DNA of 43,542 nucleotides from Marinobacter halophilus (GTDB taxonomy: Bacteria > Pseudomonadota > Gammaproteobacteria > Pseudomonadales > Oleiphilaceae): positions 275,187-318,728 of the forward strand of contig NZ_PXNN01000016.1 in the NCBI RefSeq assembly GCF_003007685.1, read 5' to 3'. How positions within the stretch are numbered: position 1 is the stretch's first letter; every line of letters begins with the position of its first letter. This document shows positions 9,010 to 17,418 of this stretch, one piece after another. The translations under genes and the position numbers were made by a program. The notes under the pieces were generated by a model. It was not told where the DNA came from. It ran no database searches and was given only the letters and a program-made list of their open reading frames with translations.

Positions 9010-11185
9010 CCTTTCGGGCCCTGGCCGCATGGAGCTTTTTATAGCTCTCGATCATCTTCAGGTGCCGGTCCAGACCGCGCAGGTCCATGCCGGTTTCTTC
9101 GAGACCAAAGAAACGCACGGTGCCGTTGATGGAGCCCACGACGGCGTTCATCACCTCATCGCCAAACATGCGGCGGAAGTTGAAGAGGTAATCGTCCAGC
9201 GCCAGTTCGTCATCCAGCGTGGCTTCCAGAGCCGCCTGCATGGCTTGGTAGAACAGGCCGCGCTCAACCGTGTTGTCGTTGAACTGCCTGAACATCTCGA
9301 CCAGCTCCTGGGCTTCTTCCAGCTCGCCAATGGCCAGGTAGATCAGCAGTTTCAGTTCCAGGATGGTGAGCTGGCCCCACACGGTGTTTTCATCAAACTC
9401 GATGCCGATCAGTGTGACGATGGTCATGTAGACGTCGAGCTCGGCCTCTTCCAGGCGGGCTACCAGGCCGGTCAGCTCGTCGTCACTGAGGCGATGCAGG
9501 TTGAGGATGTCTTCCCGGAATGCCAGCGCCAGGTTGGTGTTGTCCCAGACCAGGTCTTCCACCGGGTACACTTCGGAGTAGCCCGGCACCAGTATGCGGC
9601 AGACCGGTGCGCCCAGATCTTCGAATACCGCCATGTAGCATTCCTTGCCCAGGTCTTCGAGGATGCCGAACAACGCGGTGGCTTCTTCGGCGTTGGTGCC
9701 GGAGAAATCCCACTCGGCAAAGTCGTAATCTGACCGGGCACTGAAGAAGCGCCAGGACACCACACCGCTGGAATCGATAAAGTGCTCAACATAGTTGTTG
9801 GGCTCGGTCACCGCCATGGAGTTGAAGGTGGGCGCCGGCAGGTCGTTCAGACCTTCAAAACTGCGGCCCTGCAGCAGTTCGGTCAGGCTGCGCTCCAGCG
9901 CCACCTGAAAGCTGGGATGGGCGCCGAAGGAAGCAAACACGCCGCCGGTTTTCGGGTTCATCAGGGTAACGCACATCACCGGGAACTGGCCGCCGAGGGA
10001 GGCATCTTTCACCAGTACCGGGAAGCCCTGATCTTCCAGGGCCTGGATGCCTTCGACGATGTCCGGGTACTTGGCCAGTACCTCGTTGGGCACGTCCGGC
10101 AGGGCGATTTCGTTTTCGATAATCTCTTTCTTGACCGCCCGCTCGAAGATTTCCGACAGGCACTGTACCTGGGCTTCCGGCAGAGTGTTGCCGGCACTCA
10201 TGCCGTTGCTGAGGTACAGGTTTTCAATCAGGTTGGAGGGGAAGTACACGGTTTCCCCATCCGACTGGCGCACGTAGGGAATGCTGCAGATGCCGCGTTC
10301 CGGGGTGCCGGAGTTGGTGTCAAACAGGTGGGTACCGAGCAGCTCGCCGTCCGGGTTGAAAATCTCAAGACAGTAGTCGTCCAGGATGCCCGCGGGCAGC
10401 TCGCCTTCCGGGCCAGGCTGGAACCATTTCTCGTTCGGATAATGCACGAACGCGCTGTTGGCGATGTCCTGGCCGAAGTACTGATCGTTGTAGAAGAAGT
10501 TGCAGTTAAGCCGCTCGATGAACTCACCCAGGGCCGAGCACAGGGCGGCTTCCTTGGTGGAACCCTTGCCGTTGGTGAAGCACATGGGCGAGGCCGCATC
10601 GCGAATGTGCAGCGACCACACGTGGGGCACGATGTTGCGCCAGGAGGCAATTTCGATTTTCATGCCCAGATCCGCCAGAATGCCACTCATGTTGGCGATG
10701 GTGGTTTCCAGGGGCAGGTCTTTGCCTTCGATGTATGTGCTTGCTTCGCCTTCCGGTTTGACGGTGAGCAGGGCCTGGGCGTCTTCGTCCAGGTTTTCCA
10801 CCACCTCAATCTGGAAATCCGGGCCGGCTTGTATGGCTTTTTTGACGGTGCAGCGGTCGATGGAGCGCAGAATGCCCTGGCGGTCCTTGTCGGAGATGTC
10901 TTCCGGTAGTTCCACCTGAATCTTGAAAATGTGCTTGTAGCGGTTTTCCGGGTCTACAATGTTGTTTTGCGACAGGCGGATGTTTTCCGTGGGAATGTCG
11001 CGGGCGTTGCAGTACACCTTCACAAAGTAGGCTGCGCACATGGCCGAGGAGGCCAGGAAGTAATCAAACGGGCCGGGCGCCGAGCCATCGCCTTTGTAGC
11101 GGACGGGCTGGTCGGAAATGACGGTGAAATCGTCAAATTTGGCCTCAAGCCTCAGGTTGTCGAGATAATTGACTTTGATTTCCAT
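8993..11185 (-). CDS. OsmC-YcaO fusion protein
   Basis: A 730-residue two-domain protein. Residues about 1-140 form an OsmC/Ohr-type domain with the two cysteines expected of the peroxide-reducing pair (Cys50 in SSAMCAAYF and Cys112 in DRCTVKK). From about 150 onward it is a YcaO domain with the ATP-binding segment GKGSTKEAALCSALGEFIERL (split here as GKGSTKEAALC, 206-216, then SALGEFIERL, 217-226) and a later ALERSLTELLQG helix. E. coli YcaO is linked to beta-methylthiolation of ribosomal protein S12 with RimO; other YcaO proteins activate amide backbones with ATP. The extra OsmC domain suggests thiol or peroxide chemistry coupled to that role, which is inference. The ATG at 11185 is clear. 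The C-terminus is encoded inside the hairpin shared with the convergent hydrolase gene. Confidence 0.93.
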   Translation of the reverse strand: MEIKVNYLDNLRLEAKFDDFTVISDQPVRYKGDGSAPGPFDYFLASSAMCAAYFVKVYCNARDIPTENIRLSQNNIVDPENRYKHIFKIQVELPEDISDKDRQGILRSIDRCTVKKAIQAGPDFQIEVVENLDEDAQALLTVKPEGEASTYIEGKDLPLETTIANMSGILADLGMKIEIASWRNIVPHVWSLHIRDAASPMCFTNGKGSTKEAALCSALGEFIERLNCNFFYNDQYFGQDIANSAFVHYPNEKWFQPGPEGELPAGILDDYCLEIFNPDGELLGTHLFDTNSGTPERGICSIPYVRQSDGETVYFPSNLIENLYLSNGMSAGNTLPEAQVQCLSEIFERAVKKEIIENEIALPDVPNEVLAKYPDIVEGIQALEDQGFPVLVKDASLGGQFPVMCVTLMNPKTGGVFASFGAHPSFQVALERSLTELLQGRSFEGLNDLPAPTFNSMAVTEPNNYVEHFIDSSGVVSWRFFSARSDYDFAEWDFSGTNAEEATALFGILEDLGKECYMAVFEDLGAPVCRILVPGYSEVYPVEDLVWDNTNLALAFREDILNLHRLSDDELTGLVARLEEAELDVYMTIVTLIGIEFDENTVWGQLTILELKLLIYLAIGELEEAQELVEMFRQFNDNTVERGLFYQAMQAALEATLDDELALDDYLFNFRRMFGDEVMNAVVGSINGTVRFFGLEETGMDLRGLDRHLKMIESYKKLHAARARKAGLQP

Positions 11186-11209
11186 GGGCAGCTTACCGGA
11201 TTCAGAAAT

Positions 11210-11437
11210 ATGAGCAGTTTACGCGGAATAGACGAGGTGATCCCCGATGCGCGGGATGGTCTCACAAAAACCGAAAGGACGATACTGTACGTACTGCAGG
11301 AGACCCAGAAGGAGCGGGGCGGCCGCAACGTGCCCACGGTGATGCTCTATGGCCGGGTGCTGGAATACGTGAACATCAGCGAGCAGGAGTTGCATCTGTA
11401 TCTGGACCGCCTTGGCGTCAGGGGTGATGGCTGCTGA
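11210..11437 (+). CDS. Small conserved hypothetical protein, winged-helix-like
   Basis: A 75-residue acidic-basic protein (MSSLRGIDEV...) with an alternating pattern of helices: LTKTERTILYVLQETQ, then a VPTVMLYGRVLEYV stretch and an EQELHLYLDRLGV helix. This looks like a small helix-turn-helix or winged-helix fold, and I recall similar short proteins in related gammaproteobacteria, but no function is known to me. It is transcribed away from the OsmC-YcaO gene with only 24 bases between the two start codons, and its 3' end overlaps the end of the convergent mtfA gene by 20 bases. The ribosome site is weak, so the start is not certain. Confidence 0.68.
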   Translation: MSSLRGIDEVIPDARDGLTKTERTILYVLQETQKERGGRNVPTVMLYGRVLEYVNISEQELHLYLDRLGVRGDGC

Positions 11438-12251
11438 AATCCCGCGGGTCCAGCCGGTAATAGCCGCACAGGGTTTTGTACACCTCGGGCTGCACCTCGA
11501 GCAGGTGCTCCGGTTGCTGGAAAAAGGTTTCAGTCAGTACCGCAAAGAACTCCGCCGGCTCGGTGGCGCCGTAAGGGTCCAGCCAGGGCTTGTGATGGTG
11601 CGCCAGGCGGTGTTGCAGGTGGTCCCAGGCCTTGGTCATGGTTTCTTGCCAGTTCCGGGCCTGCTCGCCATACAGCGGCGGTGCACCATCGGCGGTGCCG
11701 TCCAGATAATCCAGCTGGTGGGCGAATTCGTGAAGGATCACATTGTGCGGGCTGTGCGGTTCGGCGATAGCGCTTTCGCACTCGCGCCAGGCCAGTACCA
11801 CCTGGCCACGGGAGGAGGCTTCACCCGCGCGGATCTGGTTGCTTTCACTGACCACCAGTCCATCGCTTTCCATACCCTGAGCCCGATACACGTCCGGATA
11901 GACCAGAATGCTGCGCACGTCGTCGTAGTCTGAAAACGGCCGCTCCAGAATCAGCAGGCAGGCGTGGCCGGCGATGGTAACGCGCACTCTGTCATCGACT
12001 TCAAATCCGTCGCAGCCGTAGTAATCTTTCTCAGCGATAAAAAGCTGAACAAGGCGTTCAAGCCGTTTTTTTTGCGGCGTTCCCAGTCGTCTGTACGCGG
12101 GCACCTGTGTTTTCAGAAAGCGGCGCCAAGGCTTCGGGAATGGCTGCTGCAGTTCCCGCTGCCGCTGCCAGTTGCGGTAGAAGAACAGGTAGAACAGTGA
12201 GCCGGCAATCAGGGCTGTGGCAAATACGGCGAAGACGACAGGAGCGGACAT
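11418..12251 (-). CDS. mtfA: MtfA-type zinc metallopeptidase (M90)
   Basis: A 277-residue peptidase of the MtfA/YeeI family; in E. coli MtfA binds the glucose repressor Mlc and has aminopeptidase activity. The zinc motif HEFAH is at 174-178 within NVILHEFAHQLDYLDG, followed downstream by TEPAEFFAVLTETFF carrying the third ligand glutamate. An N-terminal membrane anchor (about 5-26) is followed by a basic, arginine-rich stretch, so it is likely tethered at the inner face of the membrane. It follows the universal stress protein gene on the same strand after 42 bases, which suggests co-transcription. No Mlc or pts gene is in the window, so a role in glucose control is not implied. Confidence 0.92.
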   Translation of the reverse strand: MSAPVVFAVFATALIAGSLFYLFFYRNWQRQRELQQPFPKPWRRFLKTQVPAYRRLGTPQKKRLERLVQLFIAEKDYYGCDGFEVDDRVRVTIAGHACLLILERPFSDYDDVRSILVYPDVYRAQGMESDGLVVSESNQIRAGEASSRGQVVLAWRECESAIAEPHSPHNVILHEFAHQLDYLDGTADGAPPLYGEQARNWQETMTKAWDHLQHRLAHHHKPWLDPYGATEPAEFFAVLTETFFQQPEHLLEVQPEVYKTLCGYYRLDPRDFSSHHP

Positions 12252-12293
12252 GAATAACTTCCCTGTGAATGTTCGGTCAGTCTAACCCAAGGA

Positions 12294-12713
12294 TCAGCGA
12301 ACGATGAAAACCGAAATATCGCTATGCTTGACGATTTCGGCACCGTTGGAACGCAGCAGGTGCAGCTTGTCGCCCAAGCCGGGCGCATGCGATGCCATAA
12401 TGACGAGGTCGGAGCCAGTGTCCTTGATCGCGTCCAGCAGTTTTTTGTCCAGCTCAACGGCTGTGTCGACGGACTCCAGTACTTTTGAGTCAGTTTGGAT
12501 TCCATGAACCTGGCCCTGCTCCTCCGCGAATTCCGCCAGTTTTTCAGCGAGCTCTTCGGGATTGTGGGCGGCGGCGCCGGGCGTGCTGTTGGTAACCGTG
12601 ACGTAGCACAGTGATGCTTGGTAGTGTTTGGCGACATCGATGGCGGTGTTGAGGGTTTTCGGCATGTTACCCAGCTGGGATAGATCTACCGGCACCAGGA
12701 TTCTTTTATACAT
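12294..12713 (-). CDS. Universal stress protein, UspA family
   Basis: A 139-residue single Usp domain. The N-terminal strand YKRILVPVDLS and the C-terminal segment LHLLRSNGAEIVKHSDISVFIVR (read as LLRSNGAEIV then KHSDISVFIV) are the family hallmarks; the latter is a variant of the ATP-binding Gx9GS loop, with the glycine-rich part altered (APGLGDK). Such proteins are induced in growth arrest and stress. It lies directly upstream of mtfA and is divergent from the ABM-domain gene, with a shared 90-base promoter region. Confidence 0.92.
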   Translation of the reverse strand: MYKRILVPVDLSQLGNMPKTLNTAIDVAKHYQASLCYVTVTNSTPGAAAHNPEELAEKLAEFAEEQGQVHGIQTDSKVLESVDTAVELDKKLLDAIKDTGSDLVIMASHAPGLGDKLHLLRSNGAEIVKHSDISVFIVR

Positions 12714-12803
12714 CTCATATACTCCAGTGGTGAGATTTTAATCATGTAATGTCCAGTCTGGACCACAAGACGGAAATGCTGCAAGTCGTCAGAGGAGCGC
12801 CCG

Positions 12804-13127
12804 ATGAAATTCATCTTTGAAGTCACCGTACAAGAGGGCCATACCGCCGAGGAATACGCCGATGCCTGGGTGCGCGCCAGTGAGCTGATTCAGCAGGCAC
12901 CAGGCGCCCGGGGCACAGAGTTGCACCGGAAGATTGGTGAGCCGAACAAACTGATTGCCATTGCCAGCTGGGACAGCAAGACCCACCGGGACGCGATGGA
13001 AGCCGACAAGGACCCGAGAATTTCGGAGATCATCAAAACTGCGGCGCCGTTTGTGGAAATCCGGCCCTTGGGTGAGTTCGACGATCCGGAGTGGCTGGTG
13101 ATGCCGCCAGGCAGCCAGGCAGAGTGA
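12804..13127 (+). CDS. ABM-domain (antibiotic biosynthesis monooxygenase-like) protein
   Basis: A 107-residue ferredoxin-like alpha/beta-barrel protein. The segment FIFEVTVQEGHTAEEYADAW, then PGARGTELHRK, and IAIASWDSKTHRDAM matches the ABM superfamily, which includes quinol monooxygenases, heme-degrading enzymes and many small proteins of unknown role. The conserved tryptophan in ASWDS and the following helix are present. There is no signal peptide. It is a single gene divergent from the universal stress protein gene. The substrate is unknown. Confidence 0.85.
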   Translation: MKFIFEVTVQEGHTAEEYADAWVRASELIQQAPGARGTELHRKIGEPNKLIAIASWDSKTHRDAMEADKDPRISEIIKTAAPFVEIRPLGEFDDPEWLVMPPGSQAE

Positions 13128-13218
13128 ACCGAAAGTGTCTGATAACATCAGGTCAGTAATCGTTTAATGCTTTGCGATATTCGAAGACGTGCTGTCGCAG
13201 GCCTGAGGGCGGGTGTGG

Positions 13219-14190
13219 CTAGCGGTCGGTGAGGCGGTGCAGTTGCAGGTCGGTTGTCAGTTGGTAGGTGTCAAAATCGTTGGCGAGGAATAAATGTCCC
13301 TTGTAATGCTGCAGGGCTTCAGCCGCCAGTTGGTTGATATTCGGTGTGCCACCGGGATAGGACTGGTAGCGCGAGCTGAAGTGGGTGAGCACCAGGTTGG
13401 GCAGCTTCACGCTCTGGGCAAACCGCGCGACCTGCTGGGCTGAGCTGTGTTGTGGCCAGGGGCCAACCCGGTCCGCCACGTCCTGGGTGTAAGTGGCTTC
13501 GTGAATCAACACATGGGTGCCGGGGCAGGCGTCTCTCAGCAGCTCAGGGGTGTCGTTGTCGCCGCCGACAATGAGTTTGCGGGCGGTTCTGGGGATGTGG
13601 GTATAGTCGTCGCTTTTCAGCAGGCGGCCATCCGCCAGCAGCACGTCTTTGCCCTTTTGTAGGTCGCCCCAGTTCGGGCCGGCCATTACGCCATCTTCCA
13701 GAAGTTTGTCCTGCCGCAGTTTTCGTTCCAGATTGATTTCGGTGAACACAAAGGCTCGGCAGGGCACGCGGTGGGACAGTGCCACGTTGGTCACGCGAAA
13801 CTGGTCATCCTGCCAGTAGAACTCCGGCGCTTCCGAGTTGATAAAGTTGAGGGGGTAGCTGAGGCTGGAGTCGCTGTTGTCGATCACAGCATGGATGAAC
13901 CTCTGAACCTGCACCGGCGCGATGATGTCCAGTGGCTCGGTTCGGCCCAGCATGGAGGCACTGGTGAGCAGCCCGGGCAGACCGAAGATATGGTCACCGT
14001 GGATGTGGGTGATGAAAATCGCCCGCAGCTGCATCACCGAATAGCGGGTGCGCATCAGTTGGTGCTGGGTGCCCTCGCCACAGTCGATCAGGTACCAGGG
14101 TTTCGGGCCGGAGCGGCAAAGCGCAAGCCCGGTGACGTTTCGTGACCGGGTGGGTGTTCCGGCGGATGTGCCCAGGAAAGTAAATTCCAT
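13219..14190 (-). CDS. rnz: Ribonuclease Z
   Basis: A 323-residue metallo-beta-lactamase-fold endonuclease that trims the 3' trailer of tRNA precursors. It begins MEFTFLGTSAGTPTRSRNV, the standard family start, and carries the zinc motif HIHGDH (62-67) followed by IFGLPGLL. Later motifs include HEATY and LTHFSSRY, which contribute zinc and phosphate contacts. The open frame runs further upstream, but the ATG at 14190 has GAGG seven bases ahead and gives the normal family N-terminus. It is divergent from the DUF202 gene, with 71 bases between starts. Confidence 0.95.
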   Translation of the reverse strand: MEFTFLGTSAGTPTRSRNVTGLALCRSGPKPWYLIDCGEGTQHQLMRTRYSVMQLRAIFITHIHGDHIFGLPGLLTSASMLGRTEPLDIIAPVQVQRFIHAVIDNSDSSLSYPLNFINSEAPEFYWQDDQFRVTNVALSHRVPCRAFVFTEINLERKLRQDKLLEDGVMAGPNWGDLQKGKDVLLADGRLLKSDDYTHIPRTARKLIVGGDNDTPELLRDACPGTHVLIHEATYTQDVADRVGPWPQHSSAQQVARFAQSVKLPNLVLTHFSSRYQSYPGGTPNINQLAAEALQHYKGHLFLANDFDTYQLTTDLQLHRLTDR

Positions 14191-14261
14191 CGTGCCTCGT
14201 TTCGCGGTAATGTGCGCCCTGATGATACGAAACCTTTTTCTGCGATGATACGGAATCAACC

Positions 14262-14633
14262 ATGTCTGACCTGAAAGATCCCCGCGTTCTTTTTGCCGCC
14301 GAGCGCACCTTGCTGGCCTGGAACCGCACCAGTCTGGGCCTGACCGCCTTCGGGTTTCTGGTGGAGCGGGCGGGTCTGTTGCTGGCGGCACTAACGCCAG
14401 AGACTGCCGATGGCATTAATCTGGTGGTGATGTACTGGTTGGGCTTGCTGTTTATCCTATTGGGTGCGGCCACCGCGTTTTACGCCACCCGCCAGTTTGG
14501 GGCAGTGTTGAAAACCCTGAGCCCGGAAGAATTTCCCAATGGTTACAACGCCCGCTGGGGCATGACGATCAACCTGATCGTGGCTTTCCTCAGCCTGGCG
14601 CTGGCGGCGGCGCTGATTGTCAGCCAGCAATAA
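14262..14633 (+). CDS. DUF202 family inner membrane protein (YidH-like)
   Basis: A 123-residue membrane protein with three predicted helices (about 23-45, 52-73 and 98-120) and the family N-terminus DPRVLFAAERTLLAWNRTSLGLTAFGF (split: DPRVLFAAERTLLAW, then NRTSLGLTAFGF). DUF202 also appears fused to polyphosphate-synthesising VTC proteins in eukaryotes, but no bacterial function is established that I know of. It is followed after 38 bases by the crotonase gene on the same strand. Confidence 0.9.
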   Translation: MSDLKDPRVLFAAERTLLAWNRTSLGLTAFGFLVERAGLLLAALTPETADGINLVVMYWLGLLFILLGAATAFYATRQFGAVLKTLSPEEFPNGYNARWGMTINLIVAFLSLALAAALIVSQQ

Positions 14634-14671
14634 CACGTTTTCAGAGCAACAGCGTTTAAAGGAGCTACACC

Positions 14672-15526
14672 TTGTCTGAATTAGCCAACTACGAAAGCTT
14701 TAACATCAACGTTAAAAATCACATCGCCCACGTGCAGTTCAGCCGGCCGGAAGCCATGAATACCATGAACAAGGCGTTCTGGCTGGAGTTGCCGCGCTGT
14801 GTACAGGACATTGAAGCCAACACCGATGCCCGGGTGATCGTGATTTCGTCAACCGGTAAGCACTTCTCTGCCGGCATGGATCTGGGTGTGTTCTCCGATC
14901 CGAAATCGGTGCCCATGAGTGGTGATCCCGGCCGGATGGCCGAGAACCTGCGCCGGGTGGTGTTGCAGCTGCAGGACACGCTGACGTCTCTCGAAAAAGT
15001 GCGCCTGCCAGTGCTGGCGGCGGTTCACGGCGGCTGCATTGGTGGTGCTCTGGATCTGGTGTGTGCGGCCGATAGCCGTTACTGCACGGCGGATGCCTAC
15101 TTCACCATCAAAGAAACCGAGCTGGGCATGACCGCCGATGTCGGCACTCTGCAGCGCCTGCCCAAACTGATGCCTGAAGGCGTGGTGCGTGAGTTGGCTT
15201 ACACCGGTCGCAAGTTCGGAGCTGAAGAAGCTCAGCGCCTGGGCTTCGTAAACTCGGTGTATGAGAGCCAGGACGCCATGCTGGAAGCGGTGATGGCCAT
15301 CGCCGCACAGATTGCTGCCAATGCGCCGCTGGCCGTCACCGGTTGCAAGGAAATGCTCAACTACAGCCGCGACCACAGCGTGGAAGACAGCCTGAAGTAC
15401 ATGGCCACCTGGCAGGCTGGCATGTTCCGCCCCACCGACATGATGAAAACCTTCCAGGCCAAGGCCCAGAAAAAGGTCCCCACTTACGACGACCTGTTCC
15501 CGGTCAAGGATCTGTTCTCCAACTGA
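14672..15526 (+). CDS. Crotonase family, delta(3,5)-delta(2,4)-dienoyl-CoA isomerase-like
   Basis: A 284-residue enoyl-CoA hydratase/isomerase. Oxyanion-hole segments HFSAGMDL (64-71) and GGCIGGALDL (120-129) are intact. Three acidic residues sit at the spacing of the dienoyl-CoA isomerase active site: Asp128 in GALDL, Glu148 in IKETELG and Asp156 in TADVGTLQRLP, matching Asp176, Glu196 and Asp204 of the rat enzyme. This enzyme shifts conjugated double bonds during beta-oxidation of odd-position unsaturated fatty acids, a sensible activity for a hydrocarbon- or lipid-using marine bacterium. The start is TTG at 14672, supported by AAAGGAG eight bases upstream. The CPBP protease gene begins three bases after its stop. 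Confidence 0.9.
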   Translation: MSELANYESFNINVKNHIAHVQFSRPEAMNTMNKAFWLELPRCVQDIEANTDARVIVISSTGKHFSAGMDLGVFSDPKSVPMSGDPGRMAENLRRVVLQLQDTLTSLEKVRLPVLAAVHGGCIGGALDLVCAADSRYCTADAYFTIKETELGMTADVGTLQRLPKLMPEGVVRELAYTGRKFGAEEAQRLGFVNSVYESQDAMLEAVMAIAAQIAANAPLAVTGCKEMLNYSRDHSVEDSLKYMATWQAGMFRPTDMMKTFQAKAQKKVPTYDDLFPVKDLFSN

Positions 15527-15529
15527 TTC

Positions 15530-16114
15530 ATGCCTGAGCGCAAAGGTTCCTCGATGTCCGCATCGGCCGCCCTGTTGTTTCAGGGCGGCATCGGTGTGGT
15601 GGGTCTGGCTGCCATCTGGCTGTTTGACATTCCGCTCTTGTCAGGTGGACTCGGACTGACCGAGGCGCTGTTGTTTGGCGTGCTTGGTGCCGTCGTCACC
15701 TACCTGCTGTTGTTGTTTCTGACTCAAATGTCTTGGCTGTTTCCGGACGATCTCACCAGTCAGATGCAGGGCTTGTATGACTTCGCCGCCAGCTTTCGCT
15801 GGCCCGTGCTGGTGGCGTTGTCGATGCTGGCGGGGGTGGGGGAAGAGCTACTGTTCCGGGGCGCAATCCAGGGCTGGTTGCTCCAGTACACCGGCCCCTG
15901 GACCGCGGTCTTGGCAGCTTCCGTGCTGTTCGGCCTGGTGCACTATGTGTCGTTCACCTACTTTCTGGTTGCCACCGGGCTCGGTCTGGTGCTGGGTGGT
16001 GCCTATCAGCTCAGCGGTAGCCTGGAGCTGGTGGTGGTCTGGCATGCGGTTTATGACATGCTGGCGCTCTACTGCCTGTTGAGCTATCCCCATTGGTTTG
16101 GTGTTCACCGGTGA
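15530..16114 (+). CDS. CPBP-family intramembrane metalloprotease
   Basis: A 194-residue polytopic membrane protein of the CAAX-protease/bacteriocin-processing (Abi) family. The first catalytic motif EExxxR is present as EELLFR (105-110), the second as FGLVHYVSF, and a C-terminal VVWHAVYD gives the last histidine. Five or six membrane helices are apparent. Substrates of the bacterial members are mostly unknown. The ATG at 15530 lies three bases after the crotonase stop; a second in-frame ATG at 15554 is also possible. The ArgO-like gene follows after 14 bases, so these genes probably share a transcript. Confidence 0.88.
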   Translation: MPERKGSSMSASAALLFQGGIGVVGLAAIWLFDIPLLSGGLGLTEALLFGVLGAVVTYLLLLFLTQMSWLFPDDLTSQMQGLYDFAASFRWPVLVALSMLAGVGEELLFRGAIQGWLLQYTGPWTAVLAASVLFGLVHYVSFTYFLVATGLGLVLGGAYQLSGSLELVVVWHAVYDMLALYCLLSYPHWFGVHR

Positions 16115-16128
16115 TCCGGTAGTCCACC

Positions 16129-16752
16129 GTGTTCTGGAATCGTGACGTGTTTGAGAGTTATCTGACAGGTTTGTTGGTGTGCGGCGGCATCATTGTTGCT
16201 ATTGGAGCTCAGAACGCGTTTGTGCTGAGCCAGGCCATCCGTCGTGAGCACCACTGGTGGTCGGCAGGTGTCTGTATGACTTCCGATATCTTGCTGTTTA
16301 CCCTGGGCATGTTCGGTGTAACGGCGGCGCTCCTGGCCATGCCCCAGGCGCTGGAAGTGTTGCGCTGGCTCGGTGTTGTGTTTTTGGGGTGGCTGGCGGT
16401 TCAGGCATTCGTGCGGGCTGGTCGTGGCAGGGCTGTGCTTGAGACAGGCGAGGACACCCGCCGAAGTCTGAAAGGCGTGTTGCTGACCACGCTTGCGGTG
16501 ACCTTACTGAACCCCCAGGTGTATCTGGATACGCTTTTGCTGATTCCCGCTGTGGGTGCCCAACAAGCCAGTGCGTCCGGTTTTGTTGCCGGCGCAAGCA
16601 GTGCGTCGGTTCTCTGGTTTGGCGGCCTGGCCTGGCTAGGTTCTTCATTGGCTCCGGTGTTGTCTCGCCCCGGCGCCTGGCGGGTTATCGACGGTGTCAT
16701 CGGTTTGATGATGCTGGCGATTGCACTGCAGTTGGCTTTTGCTGGTCTGTAA
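16129..16752 (+). CDS. argO: LysE/ArgO-type amino acid exporter
   Basis: A 207-residue inner-membrane exporter with about six helices. The segment IVAIGAQNAFVLSQAIRREH is the LysE-family hallmark, and NPQVYLDTLLLIPAVGAQ (segment from about 138) is the conserved second half typical of the ArgO/LysE branch that exports arginine or lysine. The start codon is GTG at 16129, 14 bases after the CPBP gene; the frame has no better candidate. Exact substrate within the basic amino acid group cannot be read from sequence. No LysG/ArgP regulator is adjacent. Confidence 0.88.
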   Translation: MFWNRDVFESYLTGLLVCGGIIVAIGAQNAFVLSQAIRREHHWWSAGVCMTSDILLFTLGMFGVTAALLAMPQALEVLRWLGVVFLGWLAVQAFVRAGRGRAVLETGEDTRRSLKGVLLTTLAVTLLNPQVYLDTLLLIPAVGAQQASASGFVAGASSASVLWFGGLAWLGSSLAPVLSRPGAWRVIDGVIGLMMLAIALQLAFAGL

Positions 16753-16787
16753 TATTCAAACGACCGTATGAACCCGCATTGAATATT
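16751..16787. repeat. 9-bp inverted repeat after the ArgO-like gene
   Basis: aatattcaa (16751-16759) pairs with ttgaatatt (16779-16787) across a 19-base spacer. It begins at the exporter stop codon. It has no T-run, so it could be a weak transcript end or an operator for the DUF4442 gene that starts 60 bases later. Confidence 0.4.
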
Positions 16788-16847
16788 CTGTCCGTCTGGA
16801 ACAAGATAGCCGGCTATGTACTTCTCCCGCTTTAATCAGGAATTCCT

Positions 16848-17330
16848 ATGAACTCTACCGTTCGCCGCTGGTTTGCCAGTGCCGGTGCCATGCGCCGGGT
16901 TATGAGCACGTTTGCGCCTTACCTTGGTGCGGGTATCAAGGTTACCCAGATTGCGGATGACTTTTCATCCGCTACCGTTGAAATGCGCCAGCACTGGTAC
17001 AACACTAATTACGTAGGTACGCATTTTGGTGGCTCGCTCTACAGCATGGTTGACCCCATGTACATGCTGCTGCTGATGCGCCGGCTGGGCAAGGATTACA
17101 TCGTCTGGGACAAGGCCGCCAGTATCGACTTCGTGAGGCCCGGTAAGGGCCGCGTAACGGCTCGTTTCGAGCTGACTGCCGATCAACTGGACGAGATCCG
17201 CCAGGCGACGGCCGGCGGCGACAAATACCTGCCGGAATGGACCGTAGACATTGTTGACGAGTCCGGTACGGTGGTCGCACGGGTGAACAAGATTTTATAC
17301 GTGCGCAAGAAGCCACCGGTAACAGGCTGA
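16848..17330 (+). CDS. DUF4442 hotdog-fold protein, thioesterase-like
   Basis: A 160-residue protein of the DUF4442 group within the hotdog thioesterase superfamily. The central helix region [23 protein letters not shown] (read as [13 protein letters not shown] then [10 protein letters not shown]) matches the hotdog helix, and HFGG resembles the catalytic-region motif. It is likely cytoplasmic and may act on acyl-CoA or acyl carrier protein thioesters; this is a family-level inference. The ATG follows an AGGAATTCCT stretch which offers an AGGA ribosome site. It stands between the exporter and the sensor-GGDEF-EAL gene, with roughly 90-base gaps on both sides. Confidence 0.85.
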   Translation: MNSTVRRWFASAGAMRRVMSTFAPYLGAGIKVTQIADDFSSATVEMRQHWYNTNYVGTHFGGSLYSMVDPMYMLLLMRRLGKDYIVWDKAASIDFVRPGKGRVTARFELTADQLDEIRQATAGGDKYLPEWTVDIVDESGTVVARVNKILYVRKKPPVTG

Positions 17331-17334
17331 CCAG

Positions 17335-17363
17335 TTCGCCTGTTTCAGATTTATGCCTATACT
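17335..17363 (+). promoter_or_regulatory. Possible sigma-70 promoter for the GGDEF-EAL gene
   Basis: TTCGCC (17335-17340) and TATACT (17358-17363) are separated by 17 bases, about 55 bases before the TTG start. The -10 element is good and the -35 element is moderate. Judged by eye only. Confidence 0.4.
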
Positions 17364-17418
17364 CACGTCAGAGTAGATGGATTAAAGATAACAACAATTA
17401 CTCACTGGCGGAGTTATT

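Noticed and set aside
9029..10909. Two long plus-strand frames opposite the OsmC-YcaO gene
   Set aside because: They are antisense shadows of a GC-rich gene; the translations are His/Gln/Val-rich with no family signature.
10931..11209. Long upstream extension of the 75-residue gene
   Set aside because: It runs antisense through the start of the OsmC-YcaO gene; the protein-like part begins at the ATG at 11210.
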